A stretch of 39,995 nt of DNA, taken from Loktanella sp. 3ANDIMAR09. GTDB taxonomy: Bacteria; Pseudomonadota; Alphaproteobacteria; Rhodobacterales; Rhodobacteraceae. The DNA lies in contig NZ_LJAK01000018.1 of NCBI RefSeq assembly GCF_001420005.1, positions 1-39,995 of the forward strand, read 5' to 3'. The notes beneath the pieces were generated by a model. That model had not been told where the DNA came from, made no database searches, and worked only from the letters and a program-made list of their open reading frames with translations. The translations under genes and the position numbers were made by a program. Shown here in pieces: positions 30,570 through 38,258 of this stretch (position 1 is the stretch's first letter; the number at the start of each line of letters is the position of its first letter).

Positions 30570-31879
30570 GTATCTTTGTCGGGTCAACCGAAATCGCGCG
30601 GATTTACCTGAACGGGGTCCGGGTCGCGGGCGGGCCTGTGCCTGCCGTCATTACGGTTTTGACAGATCCAGTCATTGCGCCCACGACGACGGCGCAAACG
30701 CTGGACGCGCAGACGACGCAAGGCACCTATGAGGTCAACGAAGGCGCAATCACGGTTGTAACAACGTGGCGCGATGATGCGGGCAACCCCGTCTTGGGTG
30801 ACGCCACTTTGACCATCGGACAAGTGATTGTGGCGGTTGATACCGTCACCGCAACGGATGGCACGGTGCTGGTCAACGAAAGCGATCCCATCACCGTGGG
30901 GCTTGATAACCCCGTTGACCTATTCACTGGCCAGCGCGGCACCCTCACCAACCTGCAAGACACTGGCACGCTGTGGCAGTTCAGCGACGGCACAGTGCCT
31001 GTCACGACGGAGGGTGACCCCATCGGGCGGATGGACGACGTATCGGGGAATGGCGAGCATTACGACCAGACCGTGACGGCGGATAGGCCATTGTTTGCGG
31101 TGTCTCCGAACCGGGTGCAGTTGAACGGCGCGAACTGGGACTTGCGGCGGGCGTATCCAGTGGGTCTAACCGGGACGATGGTTCTTGCGACTGCGGAAGG
31201 CACGCTGGCCTATGGCGTGACGATCCCGGACAACACAAACCTTCTTCAACTTGGCGGCGCTCAATTCCCCGGCACGACGGTGCACAACTTCTTTTTGAGG
31301 GAAGGGGCGTTGACACCGGAGGAAGCCGAGGCCGTTCGTCAGGATTTCATCGCGCGTGGTGCTGGCAACAACTACAGCGGCGCTACAAGCATGATCAGCT
31401 ATTACCAAGGGCTTGGTCAATACATCACGGATTTCCCGTCCAACGCTGATTTCTCCAACGCTGTTGATTGCCGAAGTGCCTTCCGCAATTTCGTAGGCAC
31501 CACATTCCCATCACTAGCGTTCCCAAGCATGGGACCGGGGGGTGACCTGTTCCGAGGCAGTAATCTGACGGACGTTCCGCTGTTGTCTTTGCCAAACCTG
31601 ACCACGGCTGCGCGTATGTATCGGGACTGCACCAACCTCACCAATGCCCCGGCTGGTGTGTATGACGACTGCCCCTGCACCAACTGGACAGATGCTTTCC
31701 TGAACACCAACCTGACCACCACAGCGATTGACAACATTCTGGTGTCGATCAACAGCAACGGCACATCGGGCGGCACGTTCGTGCAGTCGGGCGGGTCGGC
31801 ACCGTCTGCCACGGGTGAGGCGGCGATTACGGCCATGCGGTCGCGCGGCTGGACCATCACAGTAACGGGGGGCTTCTAA
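30566..31879 (+). CDS. tail fibre with BspA-like C-terminal repeats (437 aa)
   Basis: The N-terminus (MSIFVGSTEIARIYLNGVRV) is a tail-attachment segment. A beta-rich middle part follows. The C-terminal 170 residues contain DUF285/BspA-like leucine-rich units (SNAVDCRSAFRNFVGTTFPS, DLFRGSNLTDVPLLSLPNLT, AARMYRDCTNLTNAP) and a common fibre ending (ATGEAAITAMRSRGWTITVT). Probable receptor-binding protein. Overlaps the upstream gene by 4 nt. Confidence 0.75.
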   Translation: MSIFVGSTEIARIYLNGVRVAGGPVPAVITVLTDPVIAPTTTAQTLDAQTTQGTYEVNEGAITVVTTWRDDAGNPVLGDATLTIGQVIVAVDTVTATDGTVLVNESDPITVGLDNPVDLFTGQRGTLTNLQDTGTLWQFSDGTVPVTTEGDPIGRMDDVSGNGEHYDQTVTADRPLFAVSPNRVQLNGANWDLRRAYPVGLTGTMVLATAEGTLAYGVTIPDNTNLLQLGGAQFPGTTVHNFFLREGALTPEEAEAVRQDFIARGAGNNYSGATSMISYYQGLGQYITDFPSNADFSNAVDCRSAFRNFVGTTFPSLAFPSMGPGGDLFRGSNLTDVPLLSLPNLTTAARMYRDCTNLTNAPAGVYDDCPCTNWTDAFLNTNLTTTAIDNILVSINSNGTSGGTFVQSGGSAPSATGEAAITAMRSRGWTITVTGGF

Positions 31880-32248
31880 ATGATCGTCACCGTATTCTGC
31901 CCAGAACAGCACATTGACGACGCGAACAACCTCGCCATGTGCCTGGCGTTCGGTCCTGCCGATGCTGACACCTACCGCCTTGAAGGCTGGTCATTCGACG
32001 GCGTGCAATACGCGGTCACGTCATTCCCGGCACCTGCGCAGATGATGCAGGCCGTGGGCTATCCGCTGGGCCGTCCATCATGGGACAACAGCAAGCTGGT
32101 GAACGTCGCTGGGGCGAACCGTGCGCGGGTGATGCTCGATCTGTCACCCGAAGCCATGCCGCCCCGCCCTGATGCTATCGTGGGCCGCATCGGTCCTATG
32201 GCACGTCAGGCGATCAACGACGCAGGACTGGTATGGCTGGACCTGTAA
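31880..32248 (+). CDS. hypothetical protein after tail fibre (122 aa)
   Basis: MIVTVFCPEQHIDDANNLAM, then YRLEGWSFDGVQYAVTSFPA. Starts at the base after the fibre stop. Small proteins of this kind follow fibres in several alphaproteobacterial prophages and may be fibre chaperones. No domain identified. Confidence 0.62.
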   Translation: MIVTVFCPEQHIDDANNLAMCLAFGPADADTYRLEGWSFDGVQYAVTSFPAPAQMMQAVGYPLGRPSWDNSKLVNVAGANRARVMLDLSPEAMPPRPDAIVGRIGPMARQAINDAGLVWLDL

Positions 32249-32529
32249 ACGGCGCTGGCCCGTGGTGGTGGCCCGCCGTGATGCGCCGTGGGCTGACGCG
32301 GGTGTCTGGCCTGTTTTTCAACGAGGCGTCATGGATGCGGCACGATGAAGGCTACCACGCTGGACACCCGTCCCGCGTGGAATGCGACCGCAAGTTTTTG
32401 CAAGCGATGCTGCGTGATGCATCCGAGACCACCACAACGGCCCGCGTATTCGCCTGCTGCGTTCTGGCGTGGGTATTCTGGGCCGCTGTCAGGATCGGCG
32501 GCTGGGCAAGCTATGGGCGATCCAAGTGA
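32233..32529 (+). CDS. small membrane-anchored protein (98 aa)
   Basis: MAGPVNGAGPWWWPAVMRRG, a conserved-looking middle (HDEGYHAGHPSRVECDRKFL), and a C-terminal membrane span at about 70-90 (VFACCVLAWVFWAAVRIGG). The N-terminal DEGYHAGHPSRVECDR part resembles DUF1353-like phage proteins. It precedes two other membrane proteins, so it probably belongs to the lysis group. Confidence 0.62.
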   Translation: MAGPVNGAGPWWWPAVMRRGLTRVSGLFFNEASWMRHDEGYHAGHPSRVECDRKFLQAMLRDASETTTTARVFACCVLAWVFWAAVRIGGWASYGRSK

Positions 32530-32569
32530 CCAACAGACAAAGCGGGCGCGGCTCGTGATGGGAGTGCCT

Positions 32570-32836
32570 ATGACAGACGGCGAAAAAGACATGCACATTG
32601 CGGCCCTAGAGCAAGAGGTCAGGGAACTGAAGGTGCAGGTAAGCGCACTCTACAGCCTGTTTCTCGAAGAAGATCCAACCGACCCCCAAGCCGGGTCAAA
32701 GGCCAAGCGCATCATGGATGTCGTCAAACTGGTCGAGCGATCAAACTGGGCCGCGAAGGGCTTGGTCTACATTTTCCTGACGGCGGGTGGCGTCTTTGGC
32801 GCTTGGGCTGCAATTCGCGGGGGGCTAGGCCGATGA
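32570..32836 (+). CDS. coiled-coil membrane protein (88 aa), holin-region
   Basis: ATG at 32570 with GGGAG 5 nt upstream; in-frame ATGs at 32513 and 32558 are alternatives. A coiled coil at 8-35 (MHIAALEQEVRELKVQVSAL) is followed by a linker and one C-terminal membrane span (AKGLVYIFLTAGGVFGAWAA). Could be a holin partner or an antiholin. Overlaps the next gene by 4 nt. Confidence 0.65.
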   Translation: MTDGEKDMHIAALEQEVRELKVQVSALYSLFLEEDPTDPQAGSKAKRIMDVVKLVERSNWAAKGLVYIFLTAGGVFGAWAAIRGGLGR

Positions 32837-33312
32837 AGCAAGTGCAATGGTCCATCATGGACAAGCTGGCCGGTGTCCTCGTTGTGCTGGCCTTGGTTGT
32901 GTCCGGTGCCTATCTGGCGGTGCCGTCCAGTCTGTTCCTGCGTGACGTGAGTATGACGGTTGACGGCGACCGCGTGCGCTATGTGCGCGAGACCCCGTTC
33001 GGCGATGTGACGGCAGAATGGCACGCAGAGATCACGTTGATCGACGGCGACGGTTTCGAGTGTGCATCCGGCCCGTGGCAAGTGGCGACGTATCAGGCGA
33101 TACCCGGCAACACCGTCACCTATAACCTTGGGTCATGGGCTGATGACTGCCTTGAGGCCGGGCCGCCATACTACCTGACCACGACCCGCCGCGTGCTGCT
33201 GTTTGGCGTGATCCCACTGCGAAAAATGACCCAGCGCACCGAGGTCGAGGGCGAACGTCCAGCACCGACGATTGACGACGTGACCATCATCGTGGTGCCC
33301 GGCGAGCAGTAG
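32833..33312 (+). CDS. membrane-anchored extracytoplasmic protein (159 aa)
   Basis: ATG at 32833 overlaps the upstream stop. One N-terminal membrane segment at about 9-30 (DKLAGVLVVLALVVSGAYLA), then a beta-rich domain with two Cys residues (FECASGPW, WADDCLEAG) likely on the periplasmic side. Might be a spanin-like or lysis-timing protein, but no spanin motif is seen. Confidence 0.62.
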   Translation: MKQVQWSIMDKLAGVLVVLALVVSGAYLAVPSSLFLRDVSMTVDGDRVRYVRETPFGDVTAEWHAEITLIDGDGFECASGPWQVATYQAIPGNTVTYNLGSWADDCLEAGPPYYLTTTRRVLLFGVIPLRKMTQRTEVEGERPAPTIDDVTIIVVPGEQ

Positions 33313-33591
33313 GGAAATTGAGCGCGGGCCGGGCTTGATACCGGCTTTCGGGTTGTTTCGACTTTACCTTTCGGCCCCCTCGTTACGGTCAATCTGGCCT
33401 CACCAGAAATCGCGCAAGTCAACAGTTTGGTCCCGCAGCTAGATCGTAACCGTAAACGGTTCTGATTCATCCGAAATACTGCGTTGGTCCGCGTGTCCAT
33501 CCACGCCGCCGCGCTCACCCCGCCACCATACCACCCCACACCAATCACATCAACGCCCCGTTCGCGGGGTCTCAAGCCGTGAGGATACGCC
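33313..33591. other. gap before the amidase gene
   Basis: No convincing ORF. It holds a short GCCGG/CCGGC hairpin followed by TTTCGGG (33328-33345), the palindrome AACCGT-AA-ACGGTT (33448-33461), and CCCCG-TTCG-CGGGG (33556-33569) just before the amidase ribosome-binding site (GAGGAT). Possible internal control of lysis. Confidence 0.4.
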
Positions 33592-34515
33592 ATGAAAATT
33601 GCAATCGTCGTTGGACACAACAAGGCGGCGCAAGGCGCGGTGCGCGTCACTGACAAGCGCAGCGAATACGACTGGAACGGTCAGCTTGCCGAAATGATCC
33701 GCAGTCACAACACGGCGGCGGTGAAGGTTTTCCATCGCACCCCCGGCGGCGGCTACAGCGCCGAAATCGACCGCGTGTATAAGCAGGTAGACGCATGGGG
33801 CGCGGATTGCAGCCTAGAACTGCACTTCAACGCCAGTGGATCGTCCAGCGTGTCCGGCGGCGAAACCCTGTCCAGCGGCACAAGCGGCTCGATGCGGCTG
33901 GCAAAGCTGGTCCGTCCTGCCGTCGCGGCTGCACTCGGCAACAAGGATCGCGGCGTCAAGGTTCTGTCGCGCACTGACCGGGGCGGGCGTTCCTTGTGGC
34001 AAGGCCGCGCCCCTGCTGTTCTGGTCGAACCCTATTTCGGGTCCAACGTGTCCGACTGCAATGCCGCAGATAAGCACATGGACGAATTGGCAGAGGCATA
34101 CTACCGCGCCGCCGCGGCATTCCTCGGCCACACCGCAGCGACCCCGCCCAGCGTGCAGGCGAAACCCCTCACACCGCCAACGTCCGCGCCTCTGGTGGCC
34201 GATACGCCGTCAGACGACGAACGGGGCCGCAGAAGCCAAACTTATCGCGCTGGTGGACGCTATGCGCCTGCTGGCGGATCAGCACGACCCCCGCAACTAA
34301 CCAACCCGAAAGGAAACACCATGACTAAATCCATTTTCACAAGCTGGACGTTCTGGTTCAACGCAGCGTCCTTTGTCGTCGCACTCGCCACGGCGCTTGC
34401 CGATGCTTTCCCCGATTACCGCGAGGCGCTGCTGATGGTGGTGACAATCGGTAACGTGATCTTGCGGTTCAAGACCAGCCAGCCCGTTTCGCTGAAACCC
34501 CCGCGAACCAACTGA
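33592..34515 (+). CDS. N-acetylmuramoyl-L-alanine amidase, apparently frameshifted into the next gene
   Basis: Amidase_3 endolysin. Zinc ligands His9 (VVGHN), Glu25 and His78 (LELHFNA), with catalytic Glu146 (LVEPYFG). It cuts the bond between muramic acid and L-Ala. The open frame gives 307 aa and runs into the downstream holin-like gene. About residue 209 a different frame carries what looks like the natural end (NGAAEAKLIALVDAMRLLAD, QHDPRN, stop at 34300). One extra base near 34219 explains this. So the native protein was about 235 aa, and the present one is either a fusion or a sequencing error. Confidence 0.85.
   Translation: MKIAIVVGHNKAAQGAVRVTDKRSEYDWNGQLAEMIRSHNTAAVKVFHRTPGGGYSAEIDRVYKQVDAWGADCSLELHFNASGSSSVSGGETLSSGTSGSMRLAKLVRPAVAAALGNKDRGVKVLSRTDRGGRSLWQGRAPAVLVEPYFGSNVSDCNAADKHMDELAEAYYRAAAAFLGHTAATPPSVQAKPLTPPTSAPLVADTPSDDERGRRSQTYRAGGRYAPAGGSARPPQLTNPKGNTMTKSIFTSWTFWFNAASFVVALATALADAFPDYREALLMVVTIGNVILRFKTSQPVSLKPPRTN
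34321..34515 (+). CDS. holin-like two-span membrane protein (64 aa)
   Basis: The ATG has its own AAAGGA 7-8 nt upstream. Two hydrophobic segments, FWFNAASFVVALATALADAF and EALLMVVTIGNVILRF, are separated by PDYR. The end (KTSQPVSLKPPRTN) is basic. Size and topology fit a class II holin, and the place after the amidase supports a lysis role. It is in frame with the amidase start only because of the apparent frameshift, so it is best read as a separate gene. Confidence 0.7.
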   Translation: MTKSIFTSWTFWFNAASFVVALATALADAFPDYREALLMVVTIGNVILRFKTSQPVSLKPPRTN

Positions 34516-34545
34516 CTGACGCAGGCCCGGCTATCCGGTGACTAT

Positions 34546-34583
34546 GCCCCGCGTGCCTTGAGTGGTGCGCGGGGCTTTCTGTG
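34546..34583 (+). terminator. late-operon terminator
   Basis: GCCCCGCGTGCC (34546-34557) pairs with GGTGCGCGGGGC (34564-34575), 12 bp with two G-T pairs and a 6-nt loop, followed by TTTCTGTGTTT. Strong rho-independent type between the convergent late and left operons. Confidence 0.85.
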
Positions 34584-34630
34584 TTTGTGGTGGCACTTCT
34601 TTGCATAGGGCGAAAAGAAACAATCGGCCA

Positions 34631-34746
34631 TCATTGCGGCGTGGTTTTCATGGGTGACCACATGCATTCTGTGGACAAGATTGCGCGACCGTCGTCTGTC
34701 CTGATAATCATCAAACCCGGCTCTGTTTTGTCGTCACGGATAACCG
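34631..34746 (-). pseudogene. 3' fragment of the gene split by the transposon
   Basis: Joining this segment (with one target copy) to the 5' fragment at 38282-38401 restores a 75-aa frame: the 5' part ends RTVEGTVI and continues here as RDDKTEPGLMIIRTDDGRAI, LSTECMWSPMKTTPQ, stop at 34631. The GTVIRDD...DDGR...TEC pattern is that of a small phage protein I recognise by sequence but cannot name. It was the last gene of the leftward operon. Confidence 0.82.
34739..34746. repeat. target site duplication, left copy
   Basis: GATAACCG, identical to 38282-38289. Eight bp is the length known for IS1595-family elements. Confidence 0.88.
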
Positions 34747-34769
34747 CGGCCTTATGTATCAAACGCACC
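34747..34769 (+). repeat. left terminal inverted repeat
   Basis: 23 bp, perfect complement of 38259-38281. Similarity continues inward with a 3-nt gap (AAGAT). Confidence 0.9.
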
Positions 34770-34815
34770 ATCAAGATACCTTATAAAAACAAGGCTGTGA
34801 ATCCATAATGAGGGG

Positions 34816-35238
34816 ATGACAGACCACACCATAGCGGGGCTACTGAAAGCCCGCGACGACATGCTAGGCGAACTGCTGGCCCTTCGGGACCGCTGCGCCA
34901 GCGTCTACAATGACATTGAGGCTGTAGACCGGGTGCTAGACGCCTTGGGGTACGAAGGCGACCTAGAGGAACGCCAGCCGCGACAGCATAGACTGGTGAT
35001 TTTCGCCCGCAACGAATTGCGTCAATTCCTGCTGCGTGAGTTGCGCAAGGGTGAGGCGCTATCGTCGCGCGATCTGGCCGAGCGCATCTGTTGTGAGGAA
35101 GGCAAGGACATCAGCGACCAGCGTATGGTGCTGGACGTGACGCGCCGCGTCAGCAAGGCCATGGGGCTGTTGCAGAAGCGCGGCGCGGTGAAGGGCCAAA
35201 AGGATAGCTGGGGGCGGTATGCTTGGAGGCTGTATTGA
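34816..35238 (+). CDS. passenger: coiled-coil and winged-helix protein (140 aa)
   Basis: MTDHTIAGLLKARDDMLGEL starts a coiled coil (8-45). The C-terminal half (about 62-140) looks like a winged helix (ARNELRQFLLRELRKGEALS, SRDLAERICCEEGKDISDQR). DNA binding is likely, target unknown. It lies just inside the left end and has no partner on its strand. It may serve the element or the host rather than the phage. Confidence 0.68.
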   Translation: MTDHTIAGLLKARDDMLGELLALRDRCASVYNDIEAVDRVLDALGYEGDLEERQPRQHRLVIFARNELRQFLLRELRKGEALSSRDLAERICCEEGKDISDQRMVLDVTRRVSKAMGLLQKRGAVKGQKDSWGRYAWRLY

Positions 35239-35240
35239 CT

Positions 35241-35429
35241 CTATCGGCTGTCTGATTGACCAGCTACAACGGCACCATCGTATGCCATAACGCTTGATCT
35301 GTCAGTCGTATCAAGGAGGCCCCTACGACCATTTAGCTGCTGCATGGCGCGTTGATACGCCGCACGCCGCGCGTCAGTCCGGTCAGAATTGCCGAGGGTG
35401 CTGTGGCCGTTTTGCTGCTGTGCTGACAT
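35241..35429 (-). CDS. passenger: small protein (62 aa)
   Basis: ATG at 35429 with AAGGGAG upstream; a TTG three codons earlier is an alternative. MSAQQQNGHSTLGNSDRTDA, then a helix ARRAAYQRAMQQLNGRRGLL and a polar end. Convergent with the preceding gene, 2 nt between stops. No family recognised. Confidence 0.48.
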   Translation of the reverse strand: MSAQQQNGHSTLGNSDRTDARRAAYQRAMQQLNGRRGLLDTTDRSSVMAYDGAVVAGQSDSR

Positions 35430-35500
35430 CTTGGACAAACTCCCTTAGCTTTATTGTGTTTAAACCTTGCCTGTCGAACGCGTCAAAAACAAGGCGATTC

Positions 35501-36049
35501 TTACAAGTTAACTTCACGTATGTAGTACTGGTTCCGCTTCTTTGAAGTATCTTGTTCAAAGCCGAGCGCTCGATATAGCGGCTCTGTACCGGCTAACGGT
35601 TGCTTGATGCAAACAAATTTTTTACCTAGCAGGAATGCGTAGTGCTCCGCCGCTGTCAATGCTGTCTCCGCAACCATGCCCTTCAGACCACCATCATAGC
35701 TGGCAAAACCTTCTAACCATTTAATAGTGACATAGGAATCCCCTCGCGACGGCATACCGCAGGCCATACCGCTCAAGTGTTGACCGTCCCAAATAGCTAC
35801 GTCAAACCGCTTGGGGCTTGTCCAGACTTGCCTAAATATTCGATCCCACGGGAAACCGCCTTGAGCATGTAAGGTGCCGTACCTTTTCAGAGCAACCCAG
35901 TAGCTAAGAGCTGACTGGTCAATGGGCATGATTTTGAGGTCGCACCCGAATGGGACTCTTTTGTGGAGCGCGTTCCAAGTAAGGTCATATACCGCGTCCC
36001 GCGTGCCCTGATACCTATCAATAGCGTCGTAATATGCTCTATCGCTCAA
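35501..36049 (-). CDS. passenger: GNAT-like acetyltransferase (182 aa)
   Basis: The middle and end follow a GNAT-fold order: FDVAIWDGQHLSGMACGMPS (strand with substrate face), YVTIKWLEGF, a helix ETALTAAEHYAFLLGKKFVC and the terminal LYRALGFEQDTSKKRNQYYI, where YRALGF is the usual motif B end. The clear acetyl-CoA loop (Q/RxxGxG/A) is not evident, so the activity is uncertain. AT-rich codons differ from phage genes. Possible toxin-type or antibiotic-modifying acetyltransferase, not provable here. Confidence 0.65.
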   Translation of the reverse strand: MSDRAYYDAIDRYQGTRDAVYDLTWNALHKRVPFGCDLKIMPIDQSALSYWVALKRYGTLHAQGGFPWDRIFRQVWTSPKRFDVAIWDGQHLSGMACGMPSRGDSYVTIKWLEGFASYDGGLKGMVAETALTAAEHYAFLLGKKFVCIKQPLAGTEPLYRALGFEQDTSKKRNQYYIREVNL

Positions 36050-36126
36050 GTTGATTGTTCCAGTATTTCTTATTGAGTTGTGCGACCTTATTGCAAATTA
36101 ATAGTAGGCAAAACCTCTTGCCGACT

Positions 36127-37098
36127 TCAAGCCGCCCGCTGCCAGTAACCTTTCCACGACCGGCTTACAGGCGCATCCATCGCGTTCGAGACCAGCACAT
36201 GCGCCAGCGTGCCGTTGTCTGTGCGGCGATTGTCCTCAAGCCATGCGGCGTGGTTTGCGTACTGGTACAAGTATTGCGGGCTGACTTGGTGGTGTTGGCC
36301 CAGAACCATGCGGCGCAGGCGGCTAAAGAAGCTTTCCACCATGTTCGTGTGCTTGCCGTGGTCGCTGTAGATTTCGCTGTGGTTCACGCGGTCAACCATC
36401 CATCCGTCGTGCAGCAAGTCCCAGTGTGACGCCTCGTCTGCGGACATAGTTGCGGTGCGGCTGACGTTGTTGATTGCAAAGAGGACGCCTTCACCCTCGT
36501 GCATGGCGACAATGGGAAGGGTGCGACCGTCACGCTCACGCATGGTGACGACAACGCGGCGCTTGCCCGTTTGGTGGCGCTTCAAGCGGCGATCTACGCG
36601 ATCAACCTTGGCGTTGGCGGGGCGGATGTGACCGCCGAAATATGCGCCGTCGATTTCGACGTGACCCTCAAGCGGTGCGCCTGTCTGGACCTCTTGCGCC
36701 ATTGCCTCGCGCAGCTTGTGAGCCAGCACGAAGGCTGTCTTATACTGGCAGTCCAGATCACGGGACAGTTGGATCATGGATACGCCCTTGGATGCGTTCA
36801 CGATGATGCAGATCGCCGCCAGCAGGTCCACAAAGTCCATCTTGCGGCTGGCAAAGATCGTGCCGGACGTGACGCTGAACTGGTGCGCACAGGCCTTGCA
36901 CTTAAACTTACGTCGCGTGGTGATCTTGTAGGTCTCGTCATGGCTACAACGGGGGCAGACAGCCTCGCCGTTGGTTTCAGGCCAGCGCATCTGGCAGAAC
37001 GTCTTGTACGCCGCATCTTCGCCAGCCTTGTAGATCGCGCGAAGGCTAGTGGTGCGCGATGCGGCTGAAAGGAGGAAGTGCTGTGCCATTGTCATCAT
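36127..37098 (-). CDS. IS1595-family (ISXO2-like) transposase
   Basis: 323 aa. An N-terminal zinc ribbon (CPRCSHDETY, FKCKACAHQF) precedes a helical region with DCQYKTAFVLAHKLREAM. The ISXO2-like DDE domain follows, with VEIDGAYFGG (first Asp), HSEIYSDHGKHTNMVESFFS (second acidic residue and the NMVESFFSRLRR motif) and QYLYQYANHAAWLEDN. It cuts and joins the 23-bp ends. Full length, with no internal stop, so the element may be active. Divergent from the DUF6471 gene across a repeat-bearing intergenic region. Confidence 0.92.
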   Translation of the reverse strand: MMTMAQHFLLSAASRTTSLRAIYKAGEDAAYKTFCQMRWPETNGEAVCPRCSHDETYKITTRRKFKCKACAHQFSVTSGTIFASRKMDFVDLLAAICIIVNASKGVSMIQLSRDLDCQYKTAFVLAHKLREAMAQEVQTGAPLEGHVEIDGAYFGGHIRPANAKVDRVDRRLKRHQTGKRRVVVTMRERDGRTLPIVAMHEGEGVLFAINNVSRTATMSADEASHWDLLHDGWMVDRVNHSEIYSDHGKHTNMVESFFSRLRRMVLGQHHQVSPQYLYQYANHAAWLEDNRRTDNGTLAHVLVSNAMDAPVSRSWKGYWQRAA

Positions 37099-37106
37099 AT
37101 CCGTTG

Positions 37107-37170
37107 CTTATGTAACGAATATAGTGCGTAGACGTATCGTATGCAATACCTTATGTAACGTATATGATGC
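37107..37170. promoter_or_regulatory. direct-repeat operator between transposase and DUF6471 gene
   Basis: Two 21-bp repeats, CTTATGTAACGAATATAGTGC is copy 1 in essence (37107-37127) and copy 2 is 37150-37170, with 3 differences. They are 43 bp apart, four helical turns, and face the divergent genes. Probable autoregulatory site for the HTH protein. Confidence 0.5.
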
Positions 37171-37191
37171 TTTTACTTACATAGGTGATAC

Positions 37192-37398
37192 ATGGCAGAT
37201 CAAAGCGAGTGGGAAACCAAGGCGGCAAACCTTTTGAAGGCCGAGTTGAAACGTAAGGGCGTGACCTATGCTCAGCTTGCAGAACTGATCGGAGACAAAG
37301 AAGTCAACATCCGCAACAAGTTGTCGCGCGGTAAGTTCAGCGCAGCGTATTTGATGCAGTGCGCTGACGCCATCGGCCTTAAGGAGTTGAGGCTTTAG
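37192..37398 (+). CDS. DUF6471 helix-turn-helix protein (68 aa)
   Basis: MADQSEWETKAANLLKAELK, then RKGVTYAQLAELIGDKEVNI and RNKLSRGKFSAAYLMQCADA, the full DUF6471 pattern with an HTH at about 23-45. AGGTG precedes the ATG. It faces away from the transposase and probably represses it and itself through the direct repeats. Convergent with the 286-aa gene, stops overlapping by 4 nt. Confidence 0.82.
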   Translation: MADQSEWETKAANLLKAELKRKGVTYAQLAELIGDKEVNIRNKLSRGKFSAAYLMQCADAIGLKELRL

Positions 37399-38255
37399 TC
37401 GTCGTCGGGCAGTTCGATAACGTCGTTGACGGACTTTATTCGATATGCAACTGGCTTTCCGTTCTTAGTCGCAACATTCACGTCTACGAAAAAACCAAGT
37501 TTATATATGTTTCGTTCGCCTTCGAGCATCTCACTTTTTATACGCTCCCTGGCTAGGTCTGAAGCGTACACGACAGACAACGGCTTCGTGCTAATGTCTT
37601 CTATGATGCCTTTTTCACCAGTCTTCCCGCTATCTTTTCGATTTGATTGGTAAAACGTAAGGAGCTTATTGATGTGGTCAAAATCAGTAACAGCGGCGAT
37701 TTCTGAGAACTGACCTTCTATTTCATGAACTGCTTGCCGTGCTTCGGCGCTGTTGAACTCAACAAGACAATCTGTTTTTTCACCGTCCTTAGAGTAACTT
37801 ACTGATCGGATAGAGGCCCGTCCGTCTGGATCGTTTGCCGTAGCCATCACGGTATCCATAATCTCAGAAAGTTCCGTCTTGTTTGCTTCTGGCAAGCGAC
37901 CGCCGCCGTATTTGAACGCATCAATGCTACGCCCAACTCTAGCAACAAAAGATGACGCGATCTGAAGGTGATCCATTATTGCGATCACTTGCGGATAAAC
38001 GCTAGCGATCACCATGACCGCCTCCATCGAGCCTTTCCGGACTTCTTTTACATAGACCTTAACCTCGCCGTCGAGATCGGGTTTTTCCGCGCGTAGAAAC
38101 CGCTCAAATTGGCCTCCCAGACCTGCGAAGGTTGAAACGAAGTCGTGGATTTCGACAGGCTCGGCCAAATCCAACGAAACTACTACTGCTGCGCCACCAT
38201 TTTTCATAACGAGAGAATAAGCATGTTCTGGTTCCATCATGCTACCCCAAAACAT
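37395..38255 (-). CDS. passenger: unknown 286-aa protein
   Basis: Starts at ATG 38255, 3 nt inside the right inverted repeat; ATGs at 38240 and 38237 (MEPEHAYSLVMKNGG) are alternatives. The N-terminal half (VSLDLAEPVEIHDFVSTFAG, EVKVYVKEVRKGSMEAVMVI) has the form strand, helix, then VKEVRKGS, which I associate with a broad group of uncharacterised accessory proteins. A hydrophobic helix lies near 85-115. The C-terminal part is beta-rich (LGFFVDVNVATKNGKPVAYR). No catalytic motif. A defence or host-interaction cargo is possible but unsupported. Confidence 0.7.
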   Translation of the reverse strand: MFWGSMMEPEHAYSLVMKNGGAAVVVSLDLAEPVEIHDFVSTFAGLGGQFERFLRAEKPDLDGEVKVYVKEVRKGSMEAVMVIASVYPQVIAIMDHLQIASSFVARVGRSIDAFKYGGGRLPEANKTELSEIMDTVMATANDPDGRASIRSVSYSKDGEKTDCLVEFNSAEARQAVHEIEGQFSEIAAVTDFDHINKLLTFYQSNRKDSGKTGEKGIIEDISTKPLSVVYASDLARERIKSEMLEGERNIYKLGFFVDVNVATKNGKPVAYRIKSVNDVIELPDDD

Positions 38256-38258
38256 CTT

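Noticed and set aside
34581-34808. 75-codon plus-strand ORF between the late terminator and the first passenger gene
   Set aside because: It crosses the terminator tail, the split phage gene on the other strand, the target duplication and the inverted repeat, so it cannot be an ancestral gene.
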